A stretch of DNA of 64,000 nt from Nectonema munidae (taxonomy: Eukaryota > Nematomorpha > Nectonematoida > Nectonematidae). Made by a program: the position numbers and the translations under genes. Shown one piece after another: positions 1-12,256 of this stretch. The notes beneath the pieces were generated by a model. It was not told the DNA's origin. It was given only the letters and a program-made list of their open reading frames with translations, and made no database searches. The stretch's first letter is position 1. The number at the start of each line of letters is the position of its first letter. Location of the stretch: contig JAUIRK010000945.1 of the NCBI GenBank assembly GCA_030549495.1, forward strand, positions 827,501 through 891,500, given 5' to 3'.

Positions 1-399
1 CTAATTAATTACCATATATTTCGGTGTATAAGTCGACTTACAGATAAGTCCACCCCCAAAATGAGAGTAATTTTTTTATGATTTTTGCTAATACAAAAAT
101 TATTATTTTTTTATTTAAAACACTTAAAAAAACAGACTCCCACTTATCCTAACTTTTATGCGAAACCTATATTTACTAAGATTTGATATTTATTCTTTGA
201 AGGGGTATCAATGTAAACTATATGAAACTTCTACATATACCATATGTTTGCCATATGAAATATAAATTACGCTCTATTTGATACATCGAAAGGCTTTTTA
301 AATAACATAATTGTGGTGAGGCCTTGATACGCTTTACATGGGAGAATAAGGGTTAAAATGAAGTTGACATTAAGAATTGTTTGCAAGCTTTAACATGCT
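1..399. other. AT-rich sequence, no gene seen
   Basis: No family-like coding stretch on either strand. It presumably belongs to an upstream intron of the SLC17-like gene. Confidence 0.5.
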
Positions 400-667
400 T
401 TTGTTGTTACTGTTGTTGTTAGCTCCAAGATTGCACTATCTCGTTATTAGTGTAATCCATCTGTTCAAAAAACAAACATTTTTTATTTGAACTGAGAAAG
501 TATATCCATGTGTGGAAAAAGTTAGTTACACTTTCCCCCACACATAAAGTCAGCTGTAGCTAACGGTGGCTTTCATGGAGGTTTGCCTCGAAAGTGCAGC
601 ACATTTCTATATTTTTCCCTGTGAGTATTTTTCCGCGATGGATATATACTTTCTCACTTCAGGTATA
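400..667. repeat. Two facing copies of a LINE 3'-end repeat
   Basis: Bases about 400-560 on the minus strand contain the same 3' block as the LINE at 12758-12906 (gaaagtgtaac, an actttctca stretch, then a gctaacaacaaca tail). Bases about 590-667 carry a similar block on the plus strand. The two share a block around tatatactttctca in opposite orientation. They are likely old 3' ends of the same non-LTR family, placed head to head. Confidence 0.45.
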
Positions 668-2038
668 CGATTTTGATACTTTCAGGAATTTTAACTTTTT
701 CAAAATCTTCCATAAATCCAAGATTATTTTTCCAAAAATCATCCACAATGCCAAGATTAAGAGTAAACTTTTTGCTAGTTCTTTGATAAACTGACGAAGT
801 CAGGAATGTGAAAAAGTTTAGATTCGTCGATTATGACTGCTTTTTTATACCATTTTTAGGGTTAAATTTGCGCAAAATCTTATTAAATTTTTTTAACCCT
901 TTGAGGCTCAGAATTTTGAACACTAATGCCTGTTTTAACTTCATATGTTTAAAGCTCTCAATTTTCACTTCCGAACACTCGTGTAAAACTGGCCATCAAA
1001 GCGATAAACGTACTTTAAAAATGATCATTTTAAAAGTTTGAACGAAAAACAATTTTAAAAATAAGAAAGAAAAATGTTTAAAAAATGGTGGAACGAAAAC
1101 CTACTTGTGATATTCTTGAATGAATTACAGAAAATTTAAATTTAGATAAACCAAGAATGTTGAATGTGCTGAAATGTAAGTTAGTTAGTTCAATTAATAA
1201 TTAATGAGCTCTCGGGGGTAGAAGGCGAATAGCCCATATGGTAAAATACCTTTATTATTTAAATTTGTGATTCCTAAAAAATATTACGCGTTGATTAGCT
1301 TGTAGTTGTTTTGAGAGATCAAATAAAAGACTTTTTTCTTCATGTTTTATATCTTTTTGATTTTTGCCAAACTTTACTGATCTCATCATAGTTTAGTTGT
1401 ATTTTTTTTGGAGTAAGCTCAATTCAAATTTTGGGTGGGAAAATTTCTATTTATTCACACAATTATTAACTCTATATTTTGTCTATTTTTTTTTTAAAAA
1501 AATTAAACACGTGACTCTTAAAAGTATCTATGATATCCACTGAAAACAAAAAGTGGTTCCACTAACTACTTTAAATGATTTCTGTTACAATGCATACCTT
1601 TATTATTCTTGGTAATTAAAATAGCATGTTAGTAATTGACTTGGTTAATCATCTGGCTGAAAAATTATTTTAAAAACGAAAGATTTTTAAGTTTTCTATA
1701 TCATTAGCATATTAGCCAATCATTGGTATTGCTGACGTAACAGAAAAATATTGTAAATATATATTTATTCTAAAAATTGAGTAAAACCTCTCAATTTGCA
1801 GACATTGATGCAGTAATATTACTATACAAATGGTAAAACTTGATTTTACTACTTTTCGTTGAAATAAAACTTTTAGATTTTAAATGCCTTACTCTTCATA
1901 TTCACTAAATTTATTTTGACAATCGCGTCTCTCGATAAACTTGATAAATTTTTGGGTTGAAGAACACAATTGACACATTTGATAAGAAATGATTTAAAAA
2001 AATAAGAATTACTACTCTTTTTTTGCACAAAACTTTAG
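668..2038. other. Intron-like AT-rich stretch with one dispersed repeat
   Basis: No coding region was recognised. Bases about 1675-1760 match 61110-61205 in the same orientation (shared blocks tatcattagcatatta and ttggtatt, then ctaaaaa/caaaaaa stretches), so this is a dispersed repeat of unknown class. Confidence 0.5.
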
Positions 2039-5000
2039 GTATCTCTGTGAATACGGTTCCTTTGGAGGTTGGCCATCCGTCTTTTACTTTACAGGTATTT
2101 TTTTTAATTAAAATCTTTTTCATGCTTAAACATGGCAGTGTAGAGGAAAGAAAGACTTGCACAAAATAGTGCTCTAACTGATGATGAGACGGACCAAAAA
2201 AACCATTTTAAAATTAGTTTTTTTGAGCTATCTACATTTCATACTTGCCAACATTTTAGAGTCTGCATGGGGGATCTTTTTGAACATCATTTTGCAAGGG
2301 ATCTCATCCAGGTTTCTTAGGTATTGAAAAAATCAAGGTCAAAATTTCCCCATTTTTAACAAAAAATAATGAACAGTAAAAGATGAGTTTTTATATACTA
2401 AAAAAAGAGATAAAGACTTAAATTTTGGTGAGCTAATTTTTTCTAAACTCCTTTTTTACATATGAGATTAAATGAAAGCCCGGATTCCGTTGATAAACGA
2501 CAGTAAAAGCGATAGAATACTGGAAAACCGAGATATCTGGTACCCCCCAGCCAAACCTTAATTTACTAAACGAAGTTAAAAATAACTTTTTTTACAATAT
2601 ATAACAAGTCCCAAACTTGAAGTTGTTAGTAGACAAGATTTTTGGAATTTGGCTCTAATTCTGAAAGCTCTCGTGTTCAATTCCCAGCCTCCCTTCTTCA
2701 CTGTTCGATGCAAGTAAAAAAGTAACTTGAACAAAAAAACTAAACTAAAGTAAAAAAAAAGTAAACTTCACGTAAAAATTTATATTCTTTAAATTCTATA
2801 TTTCAATTTTTACCATTTAAATAGTTAAGAGGGATGGTTATACCGTGGAATGTTTTCATCGGGAAGGCTCCCTTTGCTCCACTTATATATATCGAAATAT
2901 GAAGAAAGTAGGCTTGATGCGGGATCGAAGCCAAGACCTTGAGTTATCGAAACCCAGTATGCTACCAACCTTACTCACGCCTCCCTTTTTTCCATTTTTT
3001 GATATTGCTTAATTAGTTAGCGTTAGAGGCCGACCGCATTTAGTTGTGACAAAAACGTGAAATTTTGAAATTTTTCAAAACCAAGTTCAGTTGAAGGAAA
3101 ATTTTGAACAAACGATTATATGTGTTATAGTATAATATAATTGATTTTTGCGTATGCATTAAAAATATATGCCCAAAAAATTTTTTTCCCGCTTTTTAGG
3201 GTTTATAATTCTATTTTTCAGATGAATCAACTTTATACAGGAAATTTTGTTCTCTGCAAGTTTTGGGATCACGTTATAAATTAAGCAGATTGCTAATAGT
3301 AGAACGGATCAAAGCCATCGACCCCCAATAAGGGGATAAGATGAAGAAGAAGGATTACGTTATACTAATTCATTTTAAAAATTTTAAATGATAGTAAACA
3401 ACCAAATTTTATTATTTTGTCATTTTAATTGAAAAGATTAAACCGCTAAAGATATGAATAAAATGGCAGTGTACTGGCAAACCACTACGCCTGGTCCCTC
3501 TTGCTAGGGCTGGGGAAATTATTACTGAAACAAGGGAATGAACATATCTTCTAAATGATTAACAAAGTGATTTTGAAGTGTCATGTAAAGGTATAGCAAA
3601 GAAAGAACGAAAATTTTATTTGGTCAAAAGTAACAATTTGCAAGGAGTATGAAAAAGTGGGTGAAAGTATAAACTAACATATGAACAAGGAATGTAGCGA
3701 GTTAGTATGAAAAACTTTTATCAAAAAAGAATATTTCGACTCTATCTCTCATTTTCAACGCAAGTCAAGCCGAAAGCCGGAGGAAAGGCTTTTTGTAGTG
3801 AAGATGTAAGGATTTTGTGAAATGAAGATGTCCTTGAAATTTGTTAAAATAAATCGCGAATTGAATCATAAAAAAAATTCAATGAATGAATCTTATGAAG
3901 ATTTTTTTATTTATGATTTTTTTATTTATGATTTTTTTATTTATGACTTTAGGAGGAGTTTCAATGCTCTGGGTACTGGTCGCGTGCTTCTTAATGACGA
4001 ATGCGCCTGATGCACACTTTTTGCTTTCCAAATGCGAACTGAAGTTGATTCAAGGAACTCCAATTAAAAGAGAAGGCGAGCCAACCTCCACTGTAAGTCA
4101 GGCATTTATCATCCACTAAGGCCTTTTTTTATTTTCTTTCAGTCTTTTCAATGCATCGCTATGATTGGCAGAAAATATATATGCTGTGTAAAGAACTTTG
4201 ATTTCACGAGAACAATATTCCTTGATTTATGTTTCCAGAAGCAAATTTGTGAATATCCATTTCTAAAATTTTCGTTTTAATTATTTTTACACTCGGAGCC
4301 GGAGTTGAAGCCGCACAACGTCAGAGTCACAAATAACAAAATGCGGCTCCCCATATCTGGCTCCAAGCCATTTTATGATGTATCCAAAGTCTCACAGTTT
4401 GGCTCTGAAAATTTTAAAATCCGATCTACGCGCTAGTATGAAAGAAGATATTGTTGAAGCAATGAATCTATTTTTAACATCAAACTTGTATAAATCTAAA
4501 TTTTAAAAACATTTTATCCATAAAAAATTTACATAAATACATGAATTAAAAAAATTTAATTTAAAACTATGATATTCGCTCTAATGAGCAGGTCTTTGTG
4601 TTGGCGAGCCAAGGTCGACCTTGAATTTGCAGCGACGTCTCCATCTTCCTTTCATTTCAGCATCTTCAATCTTCAGGTTCCTTTTCTCCATGTCTTCTTT
4701 AACAGCATCTTCCCATCTTTTTTTCGGTCTCCCTCTCCTCGCTTGTCCAGTGATGTTTTCATCCCATAGTCTCTTCATTAGTCTTTGTGGATCCATTCTC
4801 TCTAAGTGGTCCTAGCCAAAGGAGTCTATGCTCTTCCAAATACTGCTCTATATCTTCCACCCCTGTCATTCTTCTGTTAGTGATATAGTATATACTTATT
4901 ATATATATTACGGATGTATTTAGTATTTACACCAGGGTGGTGAAAGAGAGCAGTGCTGGAGCCGGAGTCATGGAAAAAAATATTTGCTCGGTAGTCGGAG

Positions 5001-8000
5001 CCAAACAATTTTGAGGCGGCTCCGAAGTCCTTCCTGCAAGCATTCATTATTTCAAATGGCATAAAAGAAGAAGCTTTTTTTGACTTAAAATCCGTATAAA
5101 AAAACTTAAAACTCTGAAAGTTTTTAAGTTCACGAAATTTTTGTGTTCCCGAGTTTCCTCTTGAAACTTCTGCCTTTTTTTTCTACTAGTCATGTACCAA
5201 CAAATATTTCAGTTAAAAATAATTTCAAAGATTCATATCTTCTCCATTTAAAAATAGTATAAGATATTCATATTTTATCAAATTCAAAGGATGACACAAG
5301 AAAATGGCCTTTCAAAGGGATCTAATGTGGAGAATCAAGTAACAAAAGTTGTTATAACATTAAATGAATCACAAAATAATATACACTTGATTAGGATGCT
5401 GTGTTTCAAGGATAATATAAAAATTTGTAGATAAAATGGCGCTGAGTCTTCATAAATAAATAAAAGTTGTAAAATTTAGGTCAATTATATTTAGATTACG
5501 TGAACACATAAGTGATATTAAAAATTTCAAACCTGAAACCCCTTTTGGCTTACATTTTTACAGTTATCATAAAGAAAAAGTGTTCACAACTGAGAACATT
5601 GAACTTCCCATCTTAGTCCAGTGTAAAAGTGACAACGAACGAATAAAAGAGCAAATTCTAATTAAAGACAGAAACCCCATTATAAACCGACAATTTTCTT
5701 TAAGAGAACCATCCTAAAGACTTTTCATACATTTTCACCTTGATCATATATCTATAAACATTCACACTTGTTCTACCACACCCTCCGTATAGTTTCCGGG
5801 AGTTTGAATAGGACTATTGTGATAGCTGCATCTCGCGAGTAAATTGCTCATACATATTTTCTTGAACATTTATCAAGACATCTTCATTATAACACTGTAA
5901 ATATACATACTATATATGTGATTAACCTAAAGTAATCTCTTTACGATCAGCACCAATAATCCCTTCTCAACACTCAGCAAGCAAGACACTCCACGCTTTC
6001 ATTTTACGCCATATATATCTGAAGAAGGTCATAGTGACCGAAATATTATTGCTAGTATTTTGTTAAATAAAAGATTTATTCAACGTTTTCAATTTATAAA
6101 AATTTGATTTATACTTTTTAAAAAAAATTAACTAGAATAAAAAAGCTCTAGAAATAATATTGCAAATTTTGGCGCCAAAATTGCGGCAAAAAGAGATTTA
6201 GCAATCTCTATTTTTTGTATGAATTTTCTAGATTTTTATTGCTTTTTTTTTTTACTTTTTAACTGCATTCAAGCTTCAGTAAACAAATATTTATTACTGA
6301 ATAATTTTTTTCATTTAATTACATTTTGGGTAAGAATCTCTTATTTAAAGAGTAAAAGTATCAATTTTGATATTTTATTTTTCAGCTAAGAAAAGAAATC
6401 ATAAAAAATAAAAAAAAATATAAAAAATATTTTAAGTACTTTTTGTCCATTTTTTAAAAAAAATAAACTACCAACTTTTATTTTTAATTATAACAAATAT
6501 AAAAAATTGTAAAAACTGGACACTTTATTGCTAATTTTTTAAACTAGTTTCGGAGTATAAACTTCTTTTTCATGAGGATGTGAGGATATCCTCAACATCC
6601 TCATTCCCATTACATCTCATTTTCACTATTTTATCATTTATATATTTGCTTTGAAAAAGGAGTTTATACTCCGAAACTAGTTAGCAAAAGCAGCAATAAA
6701 GTGTCCAGTTTTTACAATCTTTTATATTTGTTATAATTATTTCACTTCAATAGGCATATCTGTCAAAGATTTTGTTTCTAAATTTTATTTGTAAGTCTTA
6801 GATTTTTTAAAATCATTTTATAAAATAAATTAGAAAAAAATCGCAATCAATACTTCCCTATTTTTCAGGAAGTAGCAACAATACCTTGGAAGAAGATTCT
6901 GAAGTCGGTTCCATTCTGGGCCTTCACCTACACCCTTACCTCCTTGACGTGGAGCATTTACAACACACTTGCGTACATCCCCAAATATTATCAAGACGTT
7001 ATTGGAGTCAGCATTTCATCAAATGGCCTCTTTTCTTCGATTCCAAAGATTTGTTGGTGCTTATCTTCCCTGCTTTCCGGCTTTGTAACGGATAAAGTTG
7101 TGAAAAGTCAAAAATTTAAAATTTCATCCATCCGTATCTTCCTACTCACCACATGTAATTCTTCCTTTCTCTTTACTTTCTTGTTGTATGATGCATTCGA
7201 AGAATATATTAGCCAAAAATATATTAGCAAATAAGTATTTGCAGGTTGAACATACATTTTCCATTCGAACCAATTAAATTTTGAAGATAAACAACAAACT
7301 TAAGGTTGTAATAGGAATCTATTTCTTATTTATTCTGAGAGAAATATATCTTATAATTAGGGGGTGTTTTCTTGAAGTTATGTCGTCTAGTCTAGGGGAC
7401 CTTTCAAAATAGAAAATTTTTCTTGTTAATTAAAAATTGTCTACATTTAATCATAGCTTTAATTGTCAATACTTCTATTTCCATATCTCTCTTTGGTAAA
7501 AGTTTTAAAAATTTGTTATTTTTGAATTCTTAAAATTTTTATTTTAGAACTCGAAAACGGTGTGTTAGTTTACACCGAAATTAATTGTTTTTTTTGCGTG
7601 AGTAGGGTTGGTTAGATGCTGGATTCGATAACTCAAGGTCTTGGGTTCGATCCCGCATCAAGCCTGCTTTCCTAGTAGTTCGATACAAGCGGCGCAATTG
7701 TACCTTCTCGATGAAAACTTTTCCTTTTATATATCATGGAGTGTATCCTATGCATCTAAATTTGTGTTCTGATTTATGATCATAAGAATGGGAAAAAATC
7801 TACGACTATGTTCATTTTTATCTTTTTGCTGATGTAACATAACTGAAATACTCTGTCTATTAATTCTACACTCTATTTTTTAATCTGTCTTTTGTACTAC
7901 AAATCCTTTCCTTTCCTCCAATCTCTCTCTCTTGTTTCATAACGGAAAGAATAACGGTGATTACTTCTCTAAATATACATTAAAACCTATTAATCCTCAA

Positions 8001-11000
8001 ACCCGCTGGGCAGCTCAACCGACCATAAGTAGTTGGTGACATTGTCTCAGTAAGACGCAAAGATGTTGCCTTTCACTGAAACCAAAAAGAAAAAAGAATA
8101 CTATGGTGTATGAAAAAAAAAAAATCAACTCAACGATTGAACTTTTCTTTTTTTCAGAATTGATTTCCCGTTATATATCTTTCTCGTATTTTTTTGCTTT
8201 GTCTTACGTCATTGCTTGATTGATTACATCCTGTTCAGCGAGGGCGCCAAGCTCAAATCACCTCCTGGACCGAATTTCCAGTATTTACAGCTTTGACATC
8301 TTTATCATACAACGCAGTCACGTTCCAATACAACATTATAAAATAAAGGATTTTCTGACTGTGAAAATACACTGCGTTGTATAAGTGAGTAAAGAGACTG
8401 AGCATTTTTGTGGCATAAATTGATGCCAATGAAATTTGATTCATCAACAAGAAGGATTTGGTTTGGCATTACTTACATAGCGTATATTATAATAATATAC
8501 AAAAAAAGGTGTGTTCTTCTAATGCGAATGCCCATTGTAACAAATATAAATTATTGTAAATATAAGAAAACTGCTGAAGGGTCATTCTTGGAATAAAATA
8601 ATAAAAGAAGCTATATATCCTTCTATATATAGAAGGAGCTATATATCCTTCTATCCTTCATTTATACATTTACACGCACTTGAGAAAGACTCTTGGAGAC
8701 GAAAATTTGTGTTGTTTTTAAAATAAACATTTTGCTTGTAACTTTATAATTTTCAATTTATAAATTATTGTGTTTTAACATGCCTTTCAAATATATTTCA
8801 AATTTGAATGTAGTGTTTCAGACTTTTTGTCTTTTTGATATCCGAAGAATTTACGCTAAATACTCGGAAATCAATTATTTGCTTCAAAAATTTGAGTATA
8901 CAAGAATAAGAAAGTAAATTGCCAATAAAAAATGTTATTATGATGATGATTGCAGATTATCCAAAATCTAAATAAATGAATATCAATCTGAAAGATTTGA
9001 TCTTTATAAACTTTTATTTTATGTATAGGTCTTTTCATTTTTTTTGTCTTATGAAAGAAATTCTGACAGTTTTGACGTGGAAATAGATTGAAGCTATTTT
9101 TTTCGAAATTTTTTTTGATTGAAAGAATTTTTATTAGCATAAATACTATGAAAGTTTTCCCCTATGCTACTGATTTCTTTATAGATATTCTAAGTATTGA
9201 AAAAGAAGGTATTAACAGATGTGGAAAACAGTACTTTTAAGTAAAAAGATCAAATATATTCAAATAACTAATTGATAAATATCGCTAGAAGCAAATACAT
9301 TCCGGTGAGCTTTAATTGTCAAAAATTGATGTGAGATCGCGAGCAACCGCGAAAGTAACACTAATGCTAAGCCACATAAGTTATTCCATCTTAAGTGATA
9401 GTTTTAGTTATTTCATTGATGCATCTAAAAAATAATAAGTGTATACAACTGCATGCATACAACGAAACAAACTCAGCTTTGCGGGGTAGATACAAGCACA
9501 CCAAAAACTTGGGGAAAAGAAGTAAAAAATAATTTGTGTTGTGAAAATTCATCGTTTTGTAGAAATGACACACTTCAAACATTGGATCACTTTTTTGAAA
9601 CATGAAAAAGAGTTGTATCATCATTTGTTATAGAGAGGTCTCAGCTCAGATATACATCAACGGGGGGGGGGGGGGGTGAGGTGATGTTAAATTACTTTTT
9701 TTTATATCAAATTTTGAGGATGTGTGTCCTTGATATGATAGGACATGACATTATAATAAGCTTACCTTTTTTATCACGATATTTGGAAAAAATTGATAAT
9801 CAAACGTAATTCAATGATTTCAAGTTGAAATTGTTTAAAACAATAGATGGGAAGTTGTATTCAAGAGAGCTAAGTAATGTTTCGTGAAATTTAAAGCCGT
9901 ATAAGCAAATTAATGATTTAGCTTAGCGACTATAAAGATTTATGCCAAAACTGATTCTAATGTCAATAAGTTTAAACTAGGCATCTGATTGGCTGTTTCT
10001 ATCATGTGTGTTACAAACGCTAGATAAAAAGGCGTTATTTTTGAGATGGCCTTTCCAAAAATGTGCCTGAAATTAAAAATTTTGAATATTCAAAATGGAC
10101 AAAAAATATTAGTAAGCATATATAGGAAAGGGAATCCTATCTTGCTTCTTCTTCAAATTTTTTTTCTTTGACTGTTTGGGGCAGAGGGCGAAGGGGCATG
10201 CATTACATTTGGTCTCGTGGATGATGCAACTTTGAAGGTTCCATGTAAAAATATATCCTAAAATTCTTTTAAATGCGCTTAGTGTATCGAAGACATTTAA
10301 AACCATTTCTATATTTTTTCCCACTCTCTGAACAAATCTTATTTTTAAGGTTTTGGCGGGATGTCAGTATTCTTGATCTTGAGTGCGTGCTTTGAGCACA
10401 GTGTATCTACCACAACACTCATGCTCGCATTCTATAACGCGTTTCTCGGCTTGTACAACGTCGCAATCATACCAAATTCACTGGATATTGCTCCGCGCTT
10501 CTCAGGTCCGTATTTTCATTTCTACGATTTTACATGTGTGTGCTTACTGAAGATAGAGTTCATGTTCATTGCAGCTAGGAAAGAAATATTTCTATTCTAG
10601 AACAGATGTTGTTGCAGGAATACGAACTTGAGATCTTCCCTCTTTTTGCTCTTATATATAGGATACTGTAAATCCAACCTCATCTAGAAATATAAGACTC
10701 TAAGAGTGTACTTTGTTTTAATTCGCGGTACTCTTGAACAGTATCCAATCATTATTTCGAGTTTAGATTTGCAAACACTTTTCATCTCCCCATCTACAAA
10801 TCTCTTTTTTGACAACTTGTCAATTTTCCACGATGGTTTCCACCTCTTTTTGATCCGTCTTCATCATATCCTTGGGCATTCAGTGCTAGACTAATATCAC
10901 GTTCCCAAATTCTGATGTTTCTAATACTATTATTCCTGAATCTGCGTTTCTACCCCTCTAATTTTTGCATTTAGGAATCATCTTTGGCTTGGGCAACACA

Positions 11001-11177
11001 GTGGCCTCCATTTCGGGATTTGCTTCCCCCATGGTCACAACTACCATTCTCCGTTTTGGGGGGAGCAGTCAGTACTGGAGATACGTTTACGCTGTCACCT
11101 CTCTCATCTTGGCGAGTGCAATCTTCATCTATGCCAAGTTTGCAGCTTTCAGTGAACAAGTATGGGCAAAAAGATGA
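2039..11177 (+). CDS. SLC17-family MFS anion transporter (sialin/vesicular transporter-like), 3' exons only
   Basis: Five exons can be joined with matching phases: 2039-2094, 3953-4092, 6869-7154, 10350-10505 and 10975-11177 (TGA). Together they encode about 280 C-terminal residues. Each junction has AG/GT borders, and the codons split across them read Gly, Cys and Gly as the family expects. Family landmarks in order are GGWPSVFYF, the short loop ending LLSKCE, IPWKKIL before a membrane helix, the NGLFSSIP helix, SLDIAPRFSG (the typical NHxDIAPxxAG of SLC17), and GLGNTVASISGFASP. These proteins are 12-helix transporters that move organic anions, such as sialic acid, glutamate or phosphate, across plasma, lysosomal or vesicle membranes; the substrate cannot be told here. 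The first half (helices 1-5) is missing and I found no matching exon in bases 1-2030, so it lies upstream. Introns carry SINEs, a LINE piece, a Penelope-like piece and a foldback element. Confidence 0.88.
2640..2725 (+). repeat. SINE fragment (tRNA-derived family)
   Basis: It contains a B-box-like gtgttcaattccc followed by a tgttcgatgcaagt block resembling the body of the SINE copies at 7596 and 45612. It is degenerate and its ends are unclear. Confidence 0.35.
2835..2991 (-). repeat. tRNA-derived SINE, minus strand
   Basis: On the minus strand it reads gcgtgagtaaggttggtagc (A-box-like), ggcttcgatcccgcatc (B-box-like), then cgatgaaaacattcc. The head (tcgataactcaaggtctt) is nearly identical to the copies at 7596-7750 and 31686-31770. 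It is a short Pol III-type element inside an SLC17 intron. Confidence 0.7.
3290..3352 (+). repeat. Possible LINE 3' tail
   Basis: The block atcgacccccaataagggg followed by ataagatgaagaagaagg resembles the 3' ends of RTE/R1-type LINEs, which end in short A/G-rich repeats. No coding part is preserved next to it. Confidence 0.3.
3900..3944 (+). repeat. Three perfect 15-bp repeats forming the pyrimidine tract of a splice acceptor
   Basis: The unit gatttttttatttat occurs three times without change and is followed directly by gactttag, the 3' splice site of the SLC17-like exon that starts at 3953. The array supplies the T-rich tract of the acceptor. Confidence 0.85.
4300..5045. repeat. Degenerate GGAGCCGGAGT-type repeat, two blocks
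   Basis: Blocks at about 4293-4420 and 4945-5040 are rich in variants of ggagccggagtc and ggctcc, unlike the AT-rich surroundings. The LINE piece at 4560-4870 separates them. A weaker relative with the complementary wording occurs at 27590-27720. The class is not known. Confidence 0.35.
4560..4870 (-). mobile_element. LINE reverse transcriptase C-terminal fragment
   Basis: On the minus strand a 71-residue open stretch (4796-4581) carries GRPKKRWEDAVKEDM, the conserved tail of many non-LTR endonuclease/reverse transcriptase proteins. Upstream in a shifted frame is the expected EQYLEEHRLLWLG block, so there is one frameshift near 4797-4810. Only the last ~95 residues of the protein remain, and no polymerase domain is left. 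It lies antisense in an intron of the SLC17-like gene. Confidence 0.75.
5480..6095 (+). mobile_element. Penelope-like element 3' fragment with GIY-YIG-type tail
   Basis: Bases about 5490-5716 read as RLREHISDIKN, then a histidine-bearing GLHFYSYH, then SDNERIKEQILIKDRNP and a TAA stop. This pattern fits the C-terminal half of the GIY-YIG endonuclease domain of Penelope-like retroelements. The downstream non-coding part holds a short hairpin motif at 6019-6044 (ctgaaga, a GGTCA/TGACC stem, then gaaa) and an AATAAA, as seen at 3' ends of such elements. The reverse transcriptase part is absent. Confidence 0.55.
6486..6739. mobile_element. Foldback MITE with ~87-bp inverted arms
   Basis: The left arm (6486-6572) and right arm (6653-6739) are near-perfect reverse complements; both hold a gtaaaaactggacac block and its complement and the tttcggagtataaac block. 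The ends read aattataacaaatat and atatttgttataatt. The ~80-base loop has a smaller ggatatcc palindrome. Transcribed as part of the SLC17 intron it would form a long hairpin. No transposase is present. Confidence 0.75.
7596..7750 (+). repeat. tRNA-derived SINE, plus strand
   Basis: A-box-like gcgtgagtagggttggtta is followed by the B box ggttcgatccc at 7643-7653, then a tRNA-unrelated body with acaagcgg and cgatgaaaac. This is the best-preserved copy of the family in the window. The same body motif occurs in the copy at 45612, so the family has at least two head variants. Confidence 0.75.
7751..10349. other. Rest of the 3.2-kb SLC17 intron
   Basis: No exon is needed here, because the phase at 7154 joins directly to 10350. 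It holds a short palindromic duplication around 8608-8655, a run of 15 G at 9662-9676 and otherwise AT-rich sequence. Confidence 0.6.
8660..8750 (+). repeat. Possible retroelement 3' end
   Basis: The block cttgagaaagactc...ggagacgaaaat followed by aaataaaca has the same layout as the Penelope-like 3' end at 6019-6075 (short hairpin, gaaa, then AATAAA). No coding part was seen beside it. Confidence 0.25.
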
Positions 11178-11325
11178 GAAGAAACGGAATCCTATAAGAG
11201 AAGAAGACTTTTTCCTGCTTCCGATTTATTTCCAAAAATTGTACCTCGCTTCAAGAAATTTGAGGTTCAGCGAATTTTTTAAAATCTTCCTTACTTGTAA
11301 GTAAAAAGTATTGGTTTGGTGGAAA

Positions 11326-11331
11326 AATAAA
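11326..11331 (+). promoter_or_regulatory. Polyadenylation signal of the SLC17-like gene
   Basis: AATAAA lies about 150 bases after the TGA stop of the SLC17-like gene, in the sense orientation. It is the first canonical hexamer after the stop that I noticed. Confidence 0.5.
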
Positions 11332-12256
11332 TATTTGAAATTTACTTCTTAACTTTTTTCTTGTAGTTCACAAAAAAGCATAAAAAAAGTTATTAAAGAA
11401 GAAAATAATTAAAAAAACTTATTTTTGCAAAGACTGATATGATTAACTTCTTTTTCAAAACTTTTTTCTTTCTTTTTGGAAATGAGAATTTATCATCCAA
11501 TTTTTGAGATTTAATAAACGTTTTAACAACGTTTGACGAACTATAAGCCTGTAAGATGCAAAAAAGAGCACAGACAAAAAAATGACACAATTGAAGATAG
11601 AAAATATTTGAAAGATAAAATAACAAAAATATGTACCAGGGGTTTTAAGTTCTAAATTGTCTTTCTTAATTTCAAAGTTGCCTTTTTTACGTCTTAAAGT
11701 GTCCATTTTAGATTTGTTCTCAGCTATCACAGGTAAATGCTTTTCTGACATTCTTACAGCACTTGATTTGAACGTTAAATTTCGTTTCAATTGTTTTTTA
11801 ATAAGATGCTTTTTTGAGCCTATAATAAAGATTATCCAATTTTTTTGCTATTTACAGAAAACATTCAAGAAATTTGTAAAATTTTATACAAATATTTTAA
11901 GGAATTGTAGACTGTAGTAAAAACTTTAACCTAAATTTTTCAGGTGTTTTTTTGCCTTGGATTGATTCATAGATTATTACAAAATTGCTAAAAACATTAA
12001 TTGTGATTTATTTAATTAAAATTGCTGAGAACAAATTTAAAAGGACAATTTATAAGTTAAAAGAGGTCATTTAGAACTTAAAATGACTTACATAAACTAC
12101 GTTATGTAGGTCAAGAAACTGACAAATGATGGGAAGGGAATGCTTAAATCCAAAAACAGATGCCCACGATTAAGCAAGTTACAACCACACAGAAACTTTC
12201 CTCACAATATGATTTTGAACGGGTTGAAGAGTTAATCAGATGTTGTTGAAGAAAAT
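11332..12256. other. Gene-poor stretch downstream of the SLC17-like gene
   Basis: There is an antisense open stretch (11790-11455) with a charged, lysine-rich part at about 11650-11790 that ends in a possible splice donor (cctg|gtacat on the minus strand). I do not recognise it and cannot say whether it is an exon. Confidence 0.3.

Noticed and set aside
1911-2162. Minus-strand 83-residue frame
   Set aside because: It is antisense to the 2039-2094 exon of the SLC17-like gene and has no family motif.
6486-6739. Pre-microRNA
   Set aside because: Arms of ~87 bases with an ~80-base loop and repeat-like ends fit a foldback element better than a miRNA hairpin.
8150-8270. Possible extra SLC17 exon after ttttttcag
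   Set aside because: The phase at 7154 joins directly to 10350 and the protein matches the family without a gap.
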